NCBI RefSeq assembly: GCF_013282725.1 | Contig: NZ_CP054043.1 | Location: forward strand, 1,550,001-1,614,000 | DNA: 64,000 bases | Direction of reading: 5' to 3' | From: Yersinia mollaretii ATCC 43969 | Lineage (GTDB): Bacteria > Pseudomonadota > Gammaproteobacteria > Enterobacterales > Enterobacteriaceae | Shown: positions 45,159 through 56,081 of the stretch, piece by piece | Position numbering within the stretch: the stretch's first letter is position 1 | How the letters are laid out: each line of letters begins with the position of its first letter | Made by a program: the position numbers and the translations under genes | The notes under the pieces: generated by a model | Told to the model about the DNA's origin: nothing | The model's database searches: none | What the model saw: the letters and a program-made list of their open reading frames with translations, nothing else

Positions 45159-46814
45159 TCAGTGAGAGCTGCTCTGTGACGCGCCCAAACCTGTTTGTGA
45201 TCGTACGAATTGAGCTTTGAAACGCAGACGCTCTTGCTGACCCGCTTCTGAAGTATCGGTGATGGAGAAGAACCAGATCCCGACGAATGCCACTATCATT
45301 GAGAACAATGCAGGGTATTCGTACGGATAAATTGGTTTTGCATGCCCCAAAATCGTCACCCAGATGGTTGGGCCTAAAATCATCAAGATAACCGCAGTCA
45401 ATAGCCCCAACCAGCCGCCAATCATGGCACCACGGGTGGTCAGTTTTTCCCAATACATGGAGATGAAGATAATGGGGAAGTTACAGCTGGCGGCAATGGA
45501 GAATGCCAAACCTACCATGAAGGCAATGTTCTGTTTTTCAAACAGAATCCCCAAGCCAATCGCCACGAACCCTAACACGACAACCGTGATTTTTGAGACT
45601 TTCAGCTCATCGCGTTCATTCGCTTTACCGTTTTTAATCACACTCGCGTAAAGGTCATGCGAAACGGCCGATGCTCCGGCTAGTGTCAGCCCCGCGACGA
45701 CGGCGAGAATGGTGGCAAAGGCGACGGCTGAGATAAAGCCCAAGAAGAAGCTGCCACCGACGGCATCAGCCAGATGGACTGCCGCCATATTATTGCCACC
45801 CAGCAATGCGCCAGCTGCGTCTTTAAATGCGGGGTTTGGGCCAACCAACAGGATCGCGCCAAAGCCGATGATGAAGGTCAAGATGTAGAAGTAACCGATA
45901 AAGCCAGTAGCGTAGAACACGCTTTTACGGGCCTCTTTTGCATCACTTACCGTAAAGAAGCGCATCAGGATATGAGGTAAGCCCGCCGTACCAAACATCA
46001 ATGCCAGACCCAGAGATAGCGCTGATATAGGGTCAGAAACCAATCCGCCGGGGCTCATGATGGCCAAGCCTTTAGGGTGAACTTTGACGGCTTCGCTGAA
46101 TAATGTATTGAAGTTAAAGTTAACGGACTTCATCACCATTAGGGCCATAAATGATGCCCCGGCCAGCAACATCACCGCCTTGATTATCTGCACCCATGTG
46201 GTTGCCAACATGCCGCCAAACAGCACATACAGCACCATCAAGAGGCCGACTAGCACTACAGCGACATGGTAGTTCAAGCCAAATAGCAGCTGAATCAATT
46301 TACCTGCCCCCACCATTTGGGCGATCAGATACAGGGCAACCACGACTAATGAGCCACAAGCGGATAAGGTTCGGATGGGTTTCTGCTTCAATCGATAGGA
46401 GGCCACATCGGCAAAGGTATAGCGCCCCAGATTACGCAGACGTTCCGCGATTAAAAATAGAATGATTGGCCAGCCGATTAAGAACCCGATGGAGTAAATC
46501 AAACCATCGTAGCCGGAGGTGTAAACCAATGCCGAGATGCCGAGGAATGAGGCCGCCGACATAAAATCGCCAGCGATTGCCAGCCCATTTTGGAAGCCGG
46601 TAATCCGACCGCCTGCGGTGTAATAATCTTGTCGGGAGCGGGTCCGTTTTGACGCCCAGTAGGTGATATACAGTGTTGCGCCGACAAACAGAACGAACAT
46701 CACGATCGCCTGAATGTTCAACGGTTGACGATGAACTTCGCCAGTAATCGCATCTGCCTGTGACAGCGCAGGCAGAGCCAGTAAGGAAAGTGCGGACCAA
46801 TGGCGGATCTTCAT
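45159..46814 (-). CDS. actP: ActP acetate/glycolate permease
   Basis: A 551-residue sodium:solute symporter (SSS) protein with a signal-like first segment ([20 protein letters not shown]) and about 13 membrane helices. Family stretches such as [20 protein letters not shown] and [15 protein letters not shown] are present. It takes up acetate and related short acids. Third gene of acs-yjcH-actP; its start overlaps the yjcH stop by four bases. Confidence 0.97.
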   Translation of the reverse strand: MKIRHWSALSLLALPALSQADAITGEVHRQPLNIQAIVMFVLFVGATLYITYWASKRTRSRQDYYTAGGRITGFQNGLAIAGDFMSAASFLGISALVYTSGYDGLIYSIGFLIGWPIILFLIAERLRNLGRYTFADVASYRLKQKPIRTLSACGSLVVVALYLIAQMVGAGKLIQLLFGLNYHVAVVLVGLLMVLYVLFGGMLATTWVQIIKAVMLLAGASFMALMVMKSVNFNFNTLFSEAVKVHPKGLAIMSPGGLVSDPISALSLGLALMFGTAGLPHILMRFFTVSDAKEARKSVFYATGFIGYFYILTFIIGFGAILLVGPNPAFKDAAGALLGGNNMAAVHLADAVGGSFFLGFISAVAFATILAVVAGLTLAGASAVSHDLYASVIKNGKANERDELKVSKITVVVLGFVAIGLGILFEKQNIAFMVGLAFSIAASCNFPIIFISMYWEKLTTRGAMIGGWLGLLTAVILMILGPTIWVTILGHAKPIYPYEYPALFSMIVAFVGIWFFSITDTSEAGQQERLRFKAQFVRSQTGLGASQSSSH

Positions 46815-47122
46815 TGCTTCACCTCGCGAAGAATTTCTGCCGTCAGACGGTCAAACTCGCCATTAGCACGAATTACATAAATACCAGTAAGAACAAAAGA
46901 GATAACGATCAGCCCCACACCCACGGGAATACCGCGAGTAATGCTGGAACCGGCGTAAAGCGGGGTACCGAGCCATTGTGGTTCGAAAGCAATAAGGAAA
47001 ATGAAGCCGACATACAGCGCTAACGTAATTAGCGACAGTAGCCAGGCAAAGCGACCACGCTTTTGCACCAACTCTTTGAAACGCGGGTTATTTTCAATCT
47101 CTTGATAAATGCTGTCATTCAT
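46811..47122 (-). CDS. yjcH: YjcH, DUF485 membrane protein
   Basis: A 103-residue protein ([20 protein letters not shown]) with two membrane helices (about 27-47 and 62-84). Always placed between acs and actP; thought to be an accessory of acetate transport. ATG 47122 is preceded by AGGAGAACTCTG; the upstream 47143 start is rejected. Confidence 0.95.
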   Translation of the reverse strand: MNDSIYQEIENNPRFKELVQKRGRFAWLLSLITLALYVGFIFLIAFEPQWLGTPLYAGSSITRGIPVGVGLIVISFVLTGIYVIRANGEFDRLTAEILREVKQ

Positions 47123-47175
47123 CAGAGTTCTCCTGTGAGGCATTAATTAAGGTTGCCGCCCGCAGGCGGCACAAT

Positions 47176-49134
47176 TTACGACGGTGCTTGCATTGATTGT
47201 TTTTCTTCCAGTAATTTGTCCACGACACCCGGATCGGCCAGCGTAGAGGTATCCCCTAAATTGCTGGTGTCCCCCGCCGCAATCTTACGGAGAATCCGGC
47301 GCATGATTTTCCCTGAGCGGGTTTTTGGCAGTGAATCTGTCCAGTGCAGAATGTCCGGAGTTGCGATCGGGCCGATCTCTTTGCGCACCCAGTTACGAAC
47401 CTCGGTATACAGCTCGGGCGTTGGCTCTTCGCCATGATTAAGTGTGATGTAGGCGTAGATTGCCTGCCCTTTGATGTTGTGCGGAACCCCAACAACGGCT
47501 GCTTCGGCAATTTTGGGGTGAGAGACTAATGCGGATTCAATCTCGGCGGTCCCTAAGCGGTGGCCTGAAACGTTCAACACATCATCGACTCGGCCAGTGA
47601 TCCAGTAGTAGCCATCTTCGTCACGGCGTGCGCCATCACCACTGAAATACATGCCTTTAAAGGTGGAGAAGTAGGTTTGTTCGAAACGGTCATGATCGCC
47701 AAACAGGGTTCTGGCCTGACCCGGCCAAGAGTCAGTGATGACCAGATTACCTTCTGCGATGCCCTCCTGCGGATTGCCCAGATTGTCGACGATCGCCGGT
47801 TGTACACCAAAGAAGGGGCGAGTCGCCGAACCCGCTTTCAACTCAGTCGCACCCGGTAGCGGGGTGATCATGAACCCGCCAGTTTCCGTCTGCCACCAAG
47901 TATCGACAATCGGACATTGACTGTTGCCGATCTTGTTGTAATACCACTCCCACGCTTCTGGGTTGATTGGCTCGCCTACTGATCCCATGATGCGCAGTGA
48001 GTCGCGCTTAGTCCCTTCAATGGCCTTATCGCCTTCCGCCATAAGGGCGCGAATTGCGGTTGGGGCGGTATACAGAATATTGACCTGATGCTTATCGATA
48101 ACCTGACCCAAGCGGTTGACGCCCGGATAGTTCGGCACACCTTCAAACATCAGCGTGATAGCGCCACAGGCCAACGGGCCGTAGAGCAGATAACTGTGGC
48201 CGGTAACCCAGCCGACGTCGGCGGTACACCAGTAGACATCACCGGGGTGGTAATCAAAAACATACTTAAAGGTCAGCGCGGCATACACCAAATAACCGCC
48301 AGTGGTATGCAATACCCCTTTCGGTTTGCCTGTGGAACCCGAGGTATAGAGGATAAACAGCGGATCTTCCGCACTCATCTCTTCCGCTGGGCAGTCAGCC
48401 GAAGCCTCTTTAATCAGATCATGCCACCATAAGTCCCGCCCCTCTTTCCAATAACTGGCATTGCCGGTGCGTTGGAAGACGACCACATTCTTGATGCTGG
48501 TGATGGCCGGGTTTTTCAGCGCGTCATCGACATTTTTTTTCAGTGGAATTGCACGACCTGCACGGATGCCTTCGTCGGCAGTAATCACCAATTTTGAGTT
48601 AGAGTCGATGATGCGGCCAGCCACGGCATCAGGAGAGAATCCACCAAAAATAACAGAGTGAACGGCACCAATACGTGCGCAAGCCAGCATGGCAACAGCG
48701 GCCTCTGGTACCATCGGCATATAGATAGCCACCACATCACCTTTTTTGATACCCAGTTTTTTCAGCACATTGGCAAACTGGCAAACATCATGGTGAAGCT
48801 GCTTATAAGTGACGGTTTTTGACTGGTTAGGGTCATCACCTTCCCAGATAATCGCGGTTTGATCACCACGTTCAGCTAAATGGCGGTCGAGGCAGTTGGC
48901 GGAAAGATTCAGCGTGCCATCTTCGAACCAGCGGATACTCACATGGCCGGGATCAAAGGAGGTGTTTTTTACCGTGGTATACGGCTTAATCCAATCAATA
49001 ATCTTGCCCTGTTCACCCCAGAATTCATCCGGGTTCTGCACCGATTGTTGATAGTATTGATGATATTGTTCTGGGTTTATCAGGGCATGCGCTGCAATTG
49101 CAGTTGGAATAGGGTGTTTATGTATTTGGCTCAT
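47176..49134 (-). CDS. acs: Acetyl-CoA synthetase
   Basis: A 652-residue adenylate-forming enzyme: acetate + ATP + CoA to acetyl-CoA. Motif A3 is [19 protein letters not shown] (about residue 263), A5 includes [10 protein letters not shown], and A10 is [10 protein letters not shown] with the lysine (about 609) that Pat acetylates to switch it off. ATG 49134 ([17 protein letters not shown]) follows AAGGAGAACTATT; the longer frame from 49173 is rejected. First gene of acs-yjcH-actP for low-level acetate use. Confidence 0.98.
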   Translation of the reverse strand: MSQIHKHPIPTAIAAHALINPEQYHQYYQQSVQNPDEFWGEQGKIIDWIKPYTTVKNTSFDPGHVSIRWFEDGTLNLSANCLDRHLAERGDQTAIIWEGDDPNQSKTVTYKQLHHDVCQFANVLKKLGIKKGDVVAIYMPMVPEAAVAMLACARIGAVHSVIFGGFSPDAVAGRIIDSNSKLVITADEGIRAGRAIPLKKNVDDALKNPAITSIKNVVVFQRTGNASYWKEGRDLWWHDLIKEASADCPAEEMSAEDPLFILYTSGSTGKPKGVLHTTGGYLVYAALTFKYVFDYHPGDVYWCTADVGWVTGHSYLLYGPLACGAITLMFEGVPNYPGVNRLGQVIDKHQVNILYTAPTAIRALMAEGDKAIEGTKRDSLRIMGSVGEPINPEAWEWYYNKIGNSQCPIVDTWWQTETGGFMITPLPGATELKAGSATRPFFGVQPAIVDNLGNPQEGIAEGNLVITDSWPGQARTLFGDHDRFEQTYFSTFKGMYFSGDGARRDEDGYYWITGRVDDVLNVSGHRLGTAEIESALVSHPKIAEAAVVGVPHNIKGQAIYAYITLNHGEEPTPELYTEVRNWVRKEIGPIATPDILHWTDSLPKTRSGKIMRRILRKIAAGDTSNLGDTSTLADPGVVDKLLEEKQSMQAPS

Positions 49135-50050
49135 AATAGTTCTCCTTGGGATTGTTAATAATATGTCAATCAAAGGTTAATTATAGTGCGAGTGGGTGTT
49201 TTGTTTCTTTTTTGGGCGGCAGATCACGCATAAAAGATGTTGATTTAGAGACTTACTTAACGTGCTGCGTGGTGAATCGATATCTTAATGATAGGAGAGG
49301 GACTTTGAGGCCATGAAATAAAGGAAAGAAATGTGCTCGTCAGCTCATTTCTTGAGTGAAATAGAGATATTTAAACGCATGTATAACCCAGAGCGCTAAC
49401 GTAGCGTGACTAATTCAGTTCAATACAACTAGTAAACCTAAAAATAGAAATTAAATTTACAACAGCAGGGTGAGACTATTTTAATATCGGATAGTAATTA
49501 AATTGGAATATATATTCCAGTTGGGAATATAGTAGTGAAAATAAAAAACGAATAGCATAATTATGCGATTTTATATTTCTCCACTTTAGAGAAAACTCGC
49601 ACTGTATTTTGATTAAAAAACAGATTTTATTGTAGAATATCCAAGATAAATTCCGACTTTCGAAAGTGAAATTTAACAAAATAGAAACATAACGCGTCAA
49701 AAAATAGAACATTAATAGGATTTTTCTTGTAATTTAATTTAGCTTATTTTTTCTACTAATAGAGTTGGTTGTTATTTGCAATTGAGCTATTTTACTTTTT
49801 TAATAACAAATATTTACTGAATCTTAATGGCTTTTCAGGCCGATATTAACACTCACCGCGATGTGGGCTTTGTGTAAACAAGGCTTGCAGAAGCGTGTCC
49901 AAAAATGATACTGATTTATAACGTGGACGGCTGGCGGGAGGCCGTACCATAAGCTCCATCAACTATAGCCCCGTATTTAATGATTAAGTATTCCATTTGA
50001 AATGCTGGGTAACTTGCATTTCTTGGCATGCTTTGAGGGATTTTTAGGGT
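49135..50050. other. AT-rich gene-free spacer acs/gltP
   Basis: About 0.9 kb with no supported gene, holding both divergent promoters' regions. 49430-49850 is strongly AT-rich and contains palindromes TGGAATATATATTCCA (49504-49519) and GCATAATTATGC (49555-49566). A 78-codon minus-strand frame at 49476-49712 has low-complexity Phe/Tyr/Ile/Asn composition and is judged spurious. In E. coli the nrf genes lie between acs and gltP; none is here. Confidence 0.6.
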
Positions 50051-51367
50051 ATGAAAAGTGTAAAAATAGGTTTGGCTTGGCAAATACTCATCGCGCTGGT
50101 ATTAGGTATTTTGGTTGGTGCGATTCTGCATAATCAAATTGAGTCGAGAGAGTGGTTAGTCAGTAACGTTTTAAGTCCAGCGGGCGATATATTTATCCGC
50201 TTAATTAAAATGATTGTAGTACCGATTGTTATTTCAACCCTGATCGTCGGGATTGCGGGTGTGGGTGATGCGAAGAAACTGGGGCGCATTGGCCTGAAAA
50301 CCATCATCTATTTCGAAGTGATTACGACCGTCGCGATTATCGTCGGGATTACCTTGGCGAATGTATTCCAGCCGGGGCATGGCATTGATATGTCGGCGCT
50401 GACGGTGGTGGATATCTCGCAGTATGAAAAAACCACCGAACAAGTTCAAAGTGGTAGCCACAGTTTGGTCAGCACTATCTTGTCGCTGATCCCTGCGAAC
50501 GTCTTTGCCTCAATGGCGAAAGGCGATATGTTGCCTATTATTTTCTTCTCAGTGTTGTTTGGTTTAGGGCTGTCTTCATTGCCAAAAGAAACCAAAGAAC
50601 CACTGTTGAACGTGTTTAAAGCTGTTTCAGAAAGCATGTTCAAAGTCACACACATGATAATGCGTTATGCGCCTATCGGGGTGTTTGGTTTGATCTCGGT
50701 CACCGTCGCCAACTTTGGTTTTGCTTCGCTGATTCCTCTCGCCAAATTGGTTATTCTGGTTTACGCCGCGATTCTCTTCTTTGCTTTAGTGGTGCTAGGT
50801 ACCGTAGCAAGATTGTGTAAATTGCGCATTTGGACATTAATTCGAATTCTAAAAGATGAGCTGATTTTGGCCTATTCTACGGCCAGCTCTGAAACCGTGT
50901 TGCCGCGAATTATTGAAAAAATGGAAGCTTATGGCGCGCCTAAATCCATCACCAGTTTTGTGGTGCCGACAGGTTATTCATTTAACCTCGATGGCTCCAC
51001 GTTATACCAAAGTATTGCGGCGATCTTTATTGCCCAACTCTACGGTATTGAACTCTCCATCGGCCAAGAAATTATTCTGGTGTTGACCTTAATGGTGACC
51101 TCAAAAGGGATTGCAGGTGTCCCAGGTGTCTCTTTTGTTGTCTTACTGGCAACATTGGGCAGCGTGGGTATCCCATTGGAAGGTTTGGCCTTTATTGCCG
51201 GTGTGGACCGTATTCTGGATATGGCCCGAACCGCGTTGAATGTGGTGGGTAATGCATTGGCGGTGTTGGTTATCGCCAAATGGGAGCACCAGTTTGACCA
51301 TAAGAAAGCCAAGGCATATGAAAAAGCGTTGTTTGCACCGAAGCAAACACCGGTTAGCCAAGGTTAA
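50051..51367 (+). CDS. gltP: GltP proton/glutamate-aspartate symporter
   Basis: A 438-residue DAACS-family inner-membrane carrier. The serine-rich hairpin and substrate site are seen: YSTASSETVLPRIIEKM, SFVVPTGYSFNLDGSTLYQS and the second hairpin TSKGIAGVPGVSFVVL. It brings in glutamate/aspartate with protons. GAGGGATTTTTAGGGT precedes the ATG. Followed by a good terminator. Confidence 0.95.
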   Translation: MKSVKIGLAWQILIALVLGILVGAILHNQIESREWLVSNVLSPAGDIFIRLIKMIVVPIVISTLIVGIAGVGDAKKLGRIGLKTIIYFEVITTVAIIVGITLANVFQPGHGIDMSALTVVDISQYEKTTEQVQSGSHSLVSTILSLIPANVFASMAKGDMLPIIFFSVLFGLGLSSLPKETKEPLLNVFKAVSESMFKVTHMIMRYAPIGVFGLISVTVANFGFASLIPLAKLVILVYAAILFFALVVLGTVARLCKLRIWTLIRILKDELILAYSTASSETVLPRIIEKMEAYGAPKSITSFVVPTGYSFNLDGSTLYQSIAAIFIAQLYGIELSIGQEIILVLTLMVTSKGIAGVPGVSFVVLLATLGSVGIPLEGLAFIAGVDRILDMARTALNVVGNALAVLVIAKWEHQFDHKKAKAYEKALFAPKQTPVSQG

Positions 51368-51435
51368 TATCAGGCGCACATCAGTGAGCGGATCATGGAT
51401 TCATTAAGATTCGCATAAGAGCTGTTTGGCGATGA

Positions 51436-51471
51436 ACCCCCTATCAGAGCAATACTGACAGGGGGTTTTTT
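51436..51471. terminator. Terminator after gltP
   Basis: ACCCCCT-A-TCAG ... CTGA-C-AGGGGGTTTTTT stem; can also serve the convergent regulator gene. Confidence 0.9.
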
Positions 51472-51514
51472 ATTGATGTTTATCATTCATGTTTCGCCAG
51501 TGAAGTTGCCGTAA

Positions 51515-52150
51515 TTATGCATTTAATCCTAAGCGATACGACCAATGAATCAGCTCGGCGACTTTGTGCACATCCAGTTTTTTCATCATATTAAGCCGAT
51601 GAGTCTCAACTGTTTTCTGGCTGATTGACAGCCGATCCGCAATAATACGGTTACAGGCACCCTCGGTAATCAGTTTTAGAATTTGTCGCTCTCGTGGTGT
51701 GAGAATGGGTTGGTTGCTCTTGTTGCCATGCGACGACATTTTACTCATTAACTCGCTATTCAGTGCAGGATCAATATAGCGTTTCCCGACCGCCACGGTT
51801 TGAATGGCTGCCATCAGAATCTGTTGTGGGCTTTTCTTTAAAACATAACCCAGTGCTCCACTGCTTAATGTTCTGCTGGCGTAATGTTCTTCATGGCGGG
51901 CGGTAAATGCCAAGATCTTCATGGTCGGCCAACGGCGAAGAAGCTGAATAATCACATCAAGACCATCCATTCCGGGCAGACCTAAATCAATAATAGCGAT
52001 GTCCGGTTCGGTCTGACGACATAAGTTGTAGACGTCCAGCCCATTTTCCGCCTGACCAACAATCTGATAGCGCGGATAAGCCGAAAGCATATTTTTAATC
52101 CCATTAATAATGAGTTCATGATCGTCAACGATCAGTAGTTTCGTCTTCAT
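51515..52150 (-). CDS. SsrB-like NarL/LuxR-family response regulator
   Basis: A 211-residue regulator. Receiver domain (about 1-120): Asp9/Asp10, phospho-acceptor Asp55 in IIDLGLPGMDG, and Lys105 in GYVLKKS. LuxR-type DNA-binding domain (about 147-208): LTPRERQILKLI and SQKTVETHRLNMMKKLDVHK. Length and many positions (VDDHE, ING, LDVYN, QTVAVGKRYIDP, KTVETHR-NMM-KL-VHKV) agree with Salmonella SsrB (212 residues), better than with generic NarL proteins; this comparison is from memory. Encoded just downstream of, and with, the hybrid kinase gene (49-bp gap). Confidence 0.9.
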   Translation of the reverse strand: MKTKLLIVDDHELIINGIKNMLSAYPRYQIVGQAENGLDVYNLCRQTEPDIAIIDLGLPGMDGLDVIIQLLRRWPTMKILAFTARHEEHYASRTLSSGALGYVLKKSPQQILMAAIQTVAVGKRYIDPALNSELMSKMSSHGNKSNQPILTPRERQILKLITEGACNRIIADRLSISQKTVETHRLNMMKKLDVHKVAELIHWSYRLGLNA

Positions 52151-52199
52151 AACGTTGTTCCTTCTACGTGATTGAAATAGGGTTACCGGAACTTCAAAT

Positions 52200-54839
52200 T
52201 TAAAATAGCGAATGAATTATCTCGTCAAGACGAGAGATATCTTGTGATGTAATGGTGTCCTGATCCTCGATCGCTATTTCCAGTTGAATGGCGGCATTTT
52301 GTAATTCAATCAGCCCCGCTTGACCGGCACAGCCTTTTAAGGTGTGGATGATGTGCGACAAACTGGGGAGATGAGTGAGCGATTCATTTGCCTGCTGCAC
52401 CAGTACTTTTAGAGACTGAGATAATTTCAGTCGAAGCAAATCGTCATCCAGATTTAATAGGGGTCTGGGGATTGAGATGTGGGGAGAGAGGCTAATATCG
52501 CGCTCAAGCTGAAATTGTGCGGCCAGATCCAGCACTTCTGCTAATTGGCAAAAAGTAATGGGCTTGGAGAGATAGTGATTCATCCCCGCTTGATAGGCCT
52601 TTATTTTTTCGTCAGGGTTAGTATTGGCGCTCAGCGCGGTTATCATGCAGCGATTATCACAATTAATCATATCCTCACGCCAACAGCGGGTGGTGGTCAG
52701 CCCATCCATACCCGGCATACGAATATCCATCAGCACCAAATCAAAACGCTGACTTTGGCCGAGATGCAGCGCGACTTCGCCACTCTCTGCCAATGTGACT
52801 TGATGCCCTAATTGTTGCAGCATCATGCCGGTAATATCACGATTCGTTTCTGCGTCATCGACCAACAATATGGACATGTGCCAAGGTTGTAGCGGAAGAT
52901 TTTGCGATATCTCTTGCGTAGAGGGTACGGGAGCATGATGGCGACTCAGATATTTTTCTACTTTGGTATATAAGCGGCCCGGTAGGTAGTTTAACTCTTT
53001 ATCGGTAAATGGCCCTAATGGCGAGAGTGACGACTCATTATTCGCAGGTGGGCAGATAATTCCCCAAGCAGATAATTGCGGGTGTAATGACGGAGGTGCA
53101 CCTAATTTGCTGTTAAAAGGCTTTACGGGGATGACCCCATGGTACGGCAAACTTAATGTGAAGCGGCTCCCCTGGCCTAATTGACTGGAAAGCGTAATCT
53201 TCCCGCCCATCATTCTTGCCAGATTATCTGCAATCGTGAGTCCCAAGCCAGTACCATGTCGATGGTCACAGGCTTGGACAAAGGGACTGAATATGGCTTG
53301 CTGGTGCTGTGAATCAATACCACTGCCGGTATCTTCAACGGTGAAGCAGAGTTGATTGTCTTTACATTCGACATTCAGACTAATATGACCCTGTTGGGTA
53401 AACTTAATCGCATTGCCCAATAAATTAATCAGAATCTGTTTTAAATGTTGGCTGTCCAACTCAACTGATAAAGGGACTTCTGAGCTGACATAAGTCGAGA
53501 GAAAGAGTGATTGGCTCAAAGCTTGGCTATGAATTGTCAGCATGGCCTGATCCAATAAAGGTAATAGTGCTGTTTTTTCCTGCGACAACGTCATTTGGCC
53601 CGATTCAATGCGGGAGAAATCCAATAGATTATTGATGATTGCCAGTAAAGAGTGTGAACATTGGCGAGCAGTCTCCGCCAATCGATATTGTTCGGGGGTG
53701 AGTGCGGTATTTTGTAATAATTCGACTGCGCCTAAAGCCCCGTTTAGGGGGGTACGAATTTCATGACTAATGGTGGTCAGATGCACCCGCTTGCGGCGAT
53801 GAGCTTGCTCGGCAGCCTGTTTTGATTTTGCCAGCGCGAGGGTTCGTTTCTCAACTTTCATCTCCAGAGTGTCGTATTGCTCATTCAATGCATCCAGTAA
53901 CTTGTTGTAAGCCATAGCAATCATTCCTAGTTCATCCATGCGCTTAACGGGTAACCGTGGCTCCATCGCTTGTGGGCCGGTGGCACCAATAATATTAACG
54001 AAGTTCCATAGGGGGATTGCCAGGTAATAACGCAGTAATAGTGAAAGCACTAATGTGAGTAACAATAAAATAGCGAATGCAAAAGGTAATTGATGCAAAG
54101 CGGGCTTGGCCGCCTCCCAGGCAAAACCGACGCTGGGATAAATAACTAATTGCTGCCAACCCGGGCCTTTTAACTGCGTTCTCAACACCCAATAATCGGA
54201 CGTTTGCTGCCAGCCATCATGCAAATGGATCTCTTTGAGCTGACGAAGAATTTCATGTAACTGGCTTAACGGTATATTTTGTTGAGATATCGGTAATAAC
54301 TCGCCATTTTTATCCAACCATAAATTAATGTCCCGTTGTCCTATCGGCTGATTATCAGTGAGCAATTTATTTAGTTTTAATGAAAACCCAGCTAATGAGC
54401 CTTTTTGATCACCGGCGGCAACAGAAACATGCCAACCATTTTGCGCTGAATAGGTCGGTCTGCCCCAGAAAATATTGCCATGAGTCGGAAATAGCGGCAG
54501 CAGAAGTAATTCATTATGTCGTTGACTCAAATAGTCATTGGATACCGATTGAGACCGGAATAGGGTGATTCCGTCTTTACTGTTAATGGTAAAACTGTCG
54601 AGATGATAAGTTGTCTGGTGATTAATGAATGACGCCGCATCACGCTCAGCCCCTTCAAATTGGTCATTGCTTAAATTTGCACGTAATGAAGCCTTATGTG
54701 TTAATTCATTCACCCGTCGCTGACGTGTATCCTCATAGGAAAAGAGTGCCGTGGCCGAAATGGAAATTAACCCAATAGCCATTAATGTCATACCCAGTAT
54801 CAATGTCAGTCGAGTGACGAGTGATGATGAAGTGTCCAT
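52200..54839 (-). CDS. SsrA-like tripartite hybrid sensor histidine kinase
   Basis: An 879-residue inner-membrane phosphorelay kinase. TM1 about 10-35, periplasmic sensor about 36-245, TM2 about 252-275, HAMP about 275-325. HisKA with His359 (TISHEIRTPLNGA), HATPase with N box (LINLLGNAIKF), DTGSGI and GTGLGLTIA. Receiver about 655-770 with Asp705 (LMDIRMPGMDG). HPt at the end with His832 (HTLKGCAGQAG). ATG 54839 follows GGTGA; 54872 is rejected. It would pass phosphate His-Asp-His to the adjacent response regulator. The signal is unknown. Confidence 0.92.
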   Translation of the reverse strand: MDTSSSLVTRLTLILGMTLMAIGLISISATALFSYEDTRQRRVNELTHKASLRANLSNDQFEGAERDAASFINHQTTYHLDSFTINSKDGITLFRSQSVSNDYLSQRHNELLLLPLFPTHGNIFWGRPTYSAQNGWHVSVAAGDQKGSLAGFSLKLNKLLTDNQPIGQRDINLWLDKNGELLPISQQNIPLSQLHEILRQLKEIHLHDGWQQTSDYWVLRTQLKGPGWQQLVIYPSVGFAWEAAKPALHQLPFAFAILLLLTLVLSLLLRYYLAIPLWNFVNIIGATGPQAMEPRLPVKRMDELGMIAMAYNKLLDALNEQYDTLEMKVEKRTLALAKSKQAAEQAHRRKRVHLTTISHEIRTPLNGALGAVELLQNTALTPEQYRLAETARQCSHSLLAIINNLLDFSRIESGQMTLSQEKTALLPLLDQAMLTIHSQALSQSLFLSTYVSSEVPLSVELDSQHLKQILINLLGNAIKFTQQGHISLNVECKDNQLCFTVEDTGSGIDSQHQQAIFSPFVQACDHRHGTGLGLTIADNLARMMGGKITLSSQLGQGSRFTLSLPYHGVIPVKPFNSKLGAPPSLHPQLSAWGIICPPANNESSLSPLGPFTDKELNYLPGRLYTKVEKYLSRHHAPVPSTQEISQNLPLQPWHMSILLVDDAETNRDITGMMLQQLGHQVTLAESGEVALHLGQSQRFDLVLMDIRMPGMDGLTTTRCWREDMINCDNRCMITALSANTNPDEKIKAYQAGMNHYLSKPITFCQLAEVLDLAAQFQLERDISLSPHISIPRPLLNLDDDLLRLKLSQSLKVLVQQANESLTHLPSLSHIIHTLKGCAGQAGLIELQNAAIQLEIAIEDQDTITSQDISRLDEIIHSLF

Positions 54840-55192
54840 AAAGTCACCTGAATTTTTTTCAGTACGCCACAATTAATAATTGATCTCAAGAATTATACTT
54901 ATTTCATTACTGCTCGTTATAGGTTCATTTAATTATATAAAATATAAAGTCATATTTTCACCTTGTAGCGAAAAATTATATACAACGGGTAATGAAGCTG
55001 TCGTATTACAGGGGCGATGATCTTTTAACTGCTTGGTTATATATGCACAGCGACGGAATAGAATTAGGAAGAGGGAAGTTATTCCAGAATAAATTAAATA
55101 TTGCCATGAGTTACCTCAGGTCTAGACCTGATATCTATTCTCGCTCATATTTGACAATCTTGCGCAAATTTAGCAACATCCTAAGGAATATA

Positions 55193-55900
55193 ATGAAAAC
55201 AATACAATTTATTCTATTTAGGCAAGAGGGGATATTACGCCACGAAGGGGCGTGCCATGTTGTCCCTGCGGGAAATCTGGTTATTGTTGACGAGCGGGCC
55301 ACCGTCTCTTCATTTTCACAAAGCGCTTTTATTTCAATATTGTGTCACTCTATCGATCTGTTGCCCATCTATAAAAATCTCGCGAGCAAGATGGTACAGC
55401 CGAATAAATTTCGTTTACCCTATAAAATGTCTAATCGCTATAAAATATTGCCAGCAAGTCACGAGATTATTCATGCAGCTGAGCAGTTAATCAGCATAGA
55501 AAAGAGCAGCTCATTAACGTTTATCTACCTTTACTGTTTAGGATTGGACGCGGTCTATTTCTCCCGATTATTAGAATCAATCGTCGGCACAAATAACGAG
55601 CTGCTGGAGTTCTTTGAGAAGAATCGCCTCAATCCATGGAGCGTTTCGCGTTATGCCGATGAGTTAGGGATTTCGACCCGCAAATTGAATTTTCTATTCT
55701 ATGAGAAATTCGGTATGTCGGCTAAACAGTGGCTGCTGGATCAACGGCTGAGAAAAGGCTGCGAATTACTGTTATCCACTCGGCTACGGGTGGCCGATAT
55801 TGCCATGGAGTGCGGTTTTAGCAATCACGCTCATTTTTCAGATAGTTTTCGTCGCCGTTTCCAGCAGTGCCCATCCCATATGCGGTCGCTGATGGAGTAA
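55193..55900 (+). CDS. AraC/XylS-family transcriptional regulator
   Basis: A 235-residue product from ATG 55193 (MKTIQFILFRQEGILRHEGA), chosen because AAGGA lies five bases before it; an in-frame ATG at 54992 would give 302 residues but its added part looks random and has only a weak GGG site. N-terminal ligand or effector domain about 1-130, C-terminal double helix-turn-helix (YADELGISTRKLNFLFYEKF and VADIAMECGFSNHAHFSDSF). The layout resembles InvF/YsaE-type regulators of secretion genes, but it may be another AraC group. Divergent from the SsrA-like kinase. Confidence 0.85.
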   Translation: MKTIQFILFRQEGILRHEGACHVVPAGNLVIVDERATVSSFSQSAFISILCHSIDLLPIYKNLASKMVQPNKFRLPYKMSNRYKILPASHEIIHAAEQLISIEKSSSLTFIYLYCLGLDAVYFSRLLESIVGTNNELLEFFEKNRLNPWSVSRYADELGISTRKLNFLFYEKFGMSAKQWLLDQRLRKGCELLLSTRLRVADIAMECGFSNHAHFSDSFRRRFQQCPSHMRSLME

Positions 55901-56081
55901 AGGGGAGGCCAGAGGGATATCAACGCGCCAGTGAGTGAGTTAACTTTTGATTAACACCCCAATAACGATACGATGAGGCTCCATTGACGGCATAATTGAC
56001 TTATTATATCTAGGTCTATTATTCCGTCGCTGCGCATCGCCTGATATCGCAGCTGACAACACCTATTTTGGAGGTGTCAGT

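Noticed and set aside
49476..49712. 78-codon minus-strand ORF in the acs/gltP spacer
   Set aside because: Composition simply reflects AT-rich DNA (Phe, Tyr, Ile, Asn, Leu); no family, no good ribosome site.
54992..55192. Longer N-terminus of the AraC-type regulator
   Set aside because: The start is weakly supported, the residues do not resemble AraC domains, and a much better ribosome site precedes ATG 55193.
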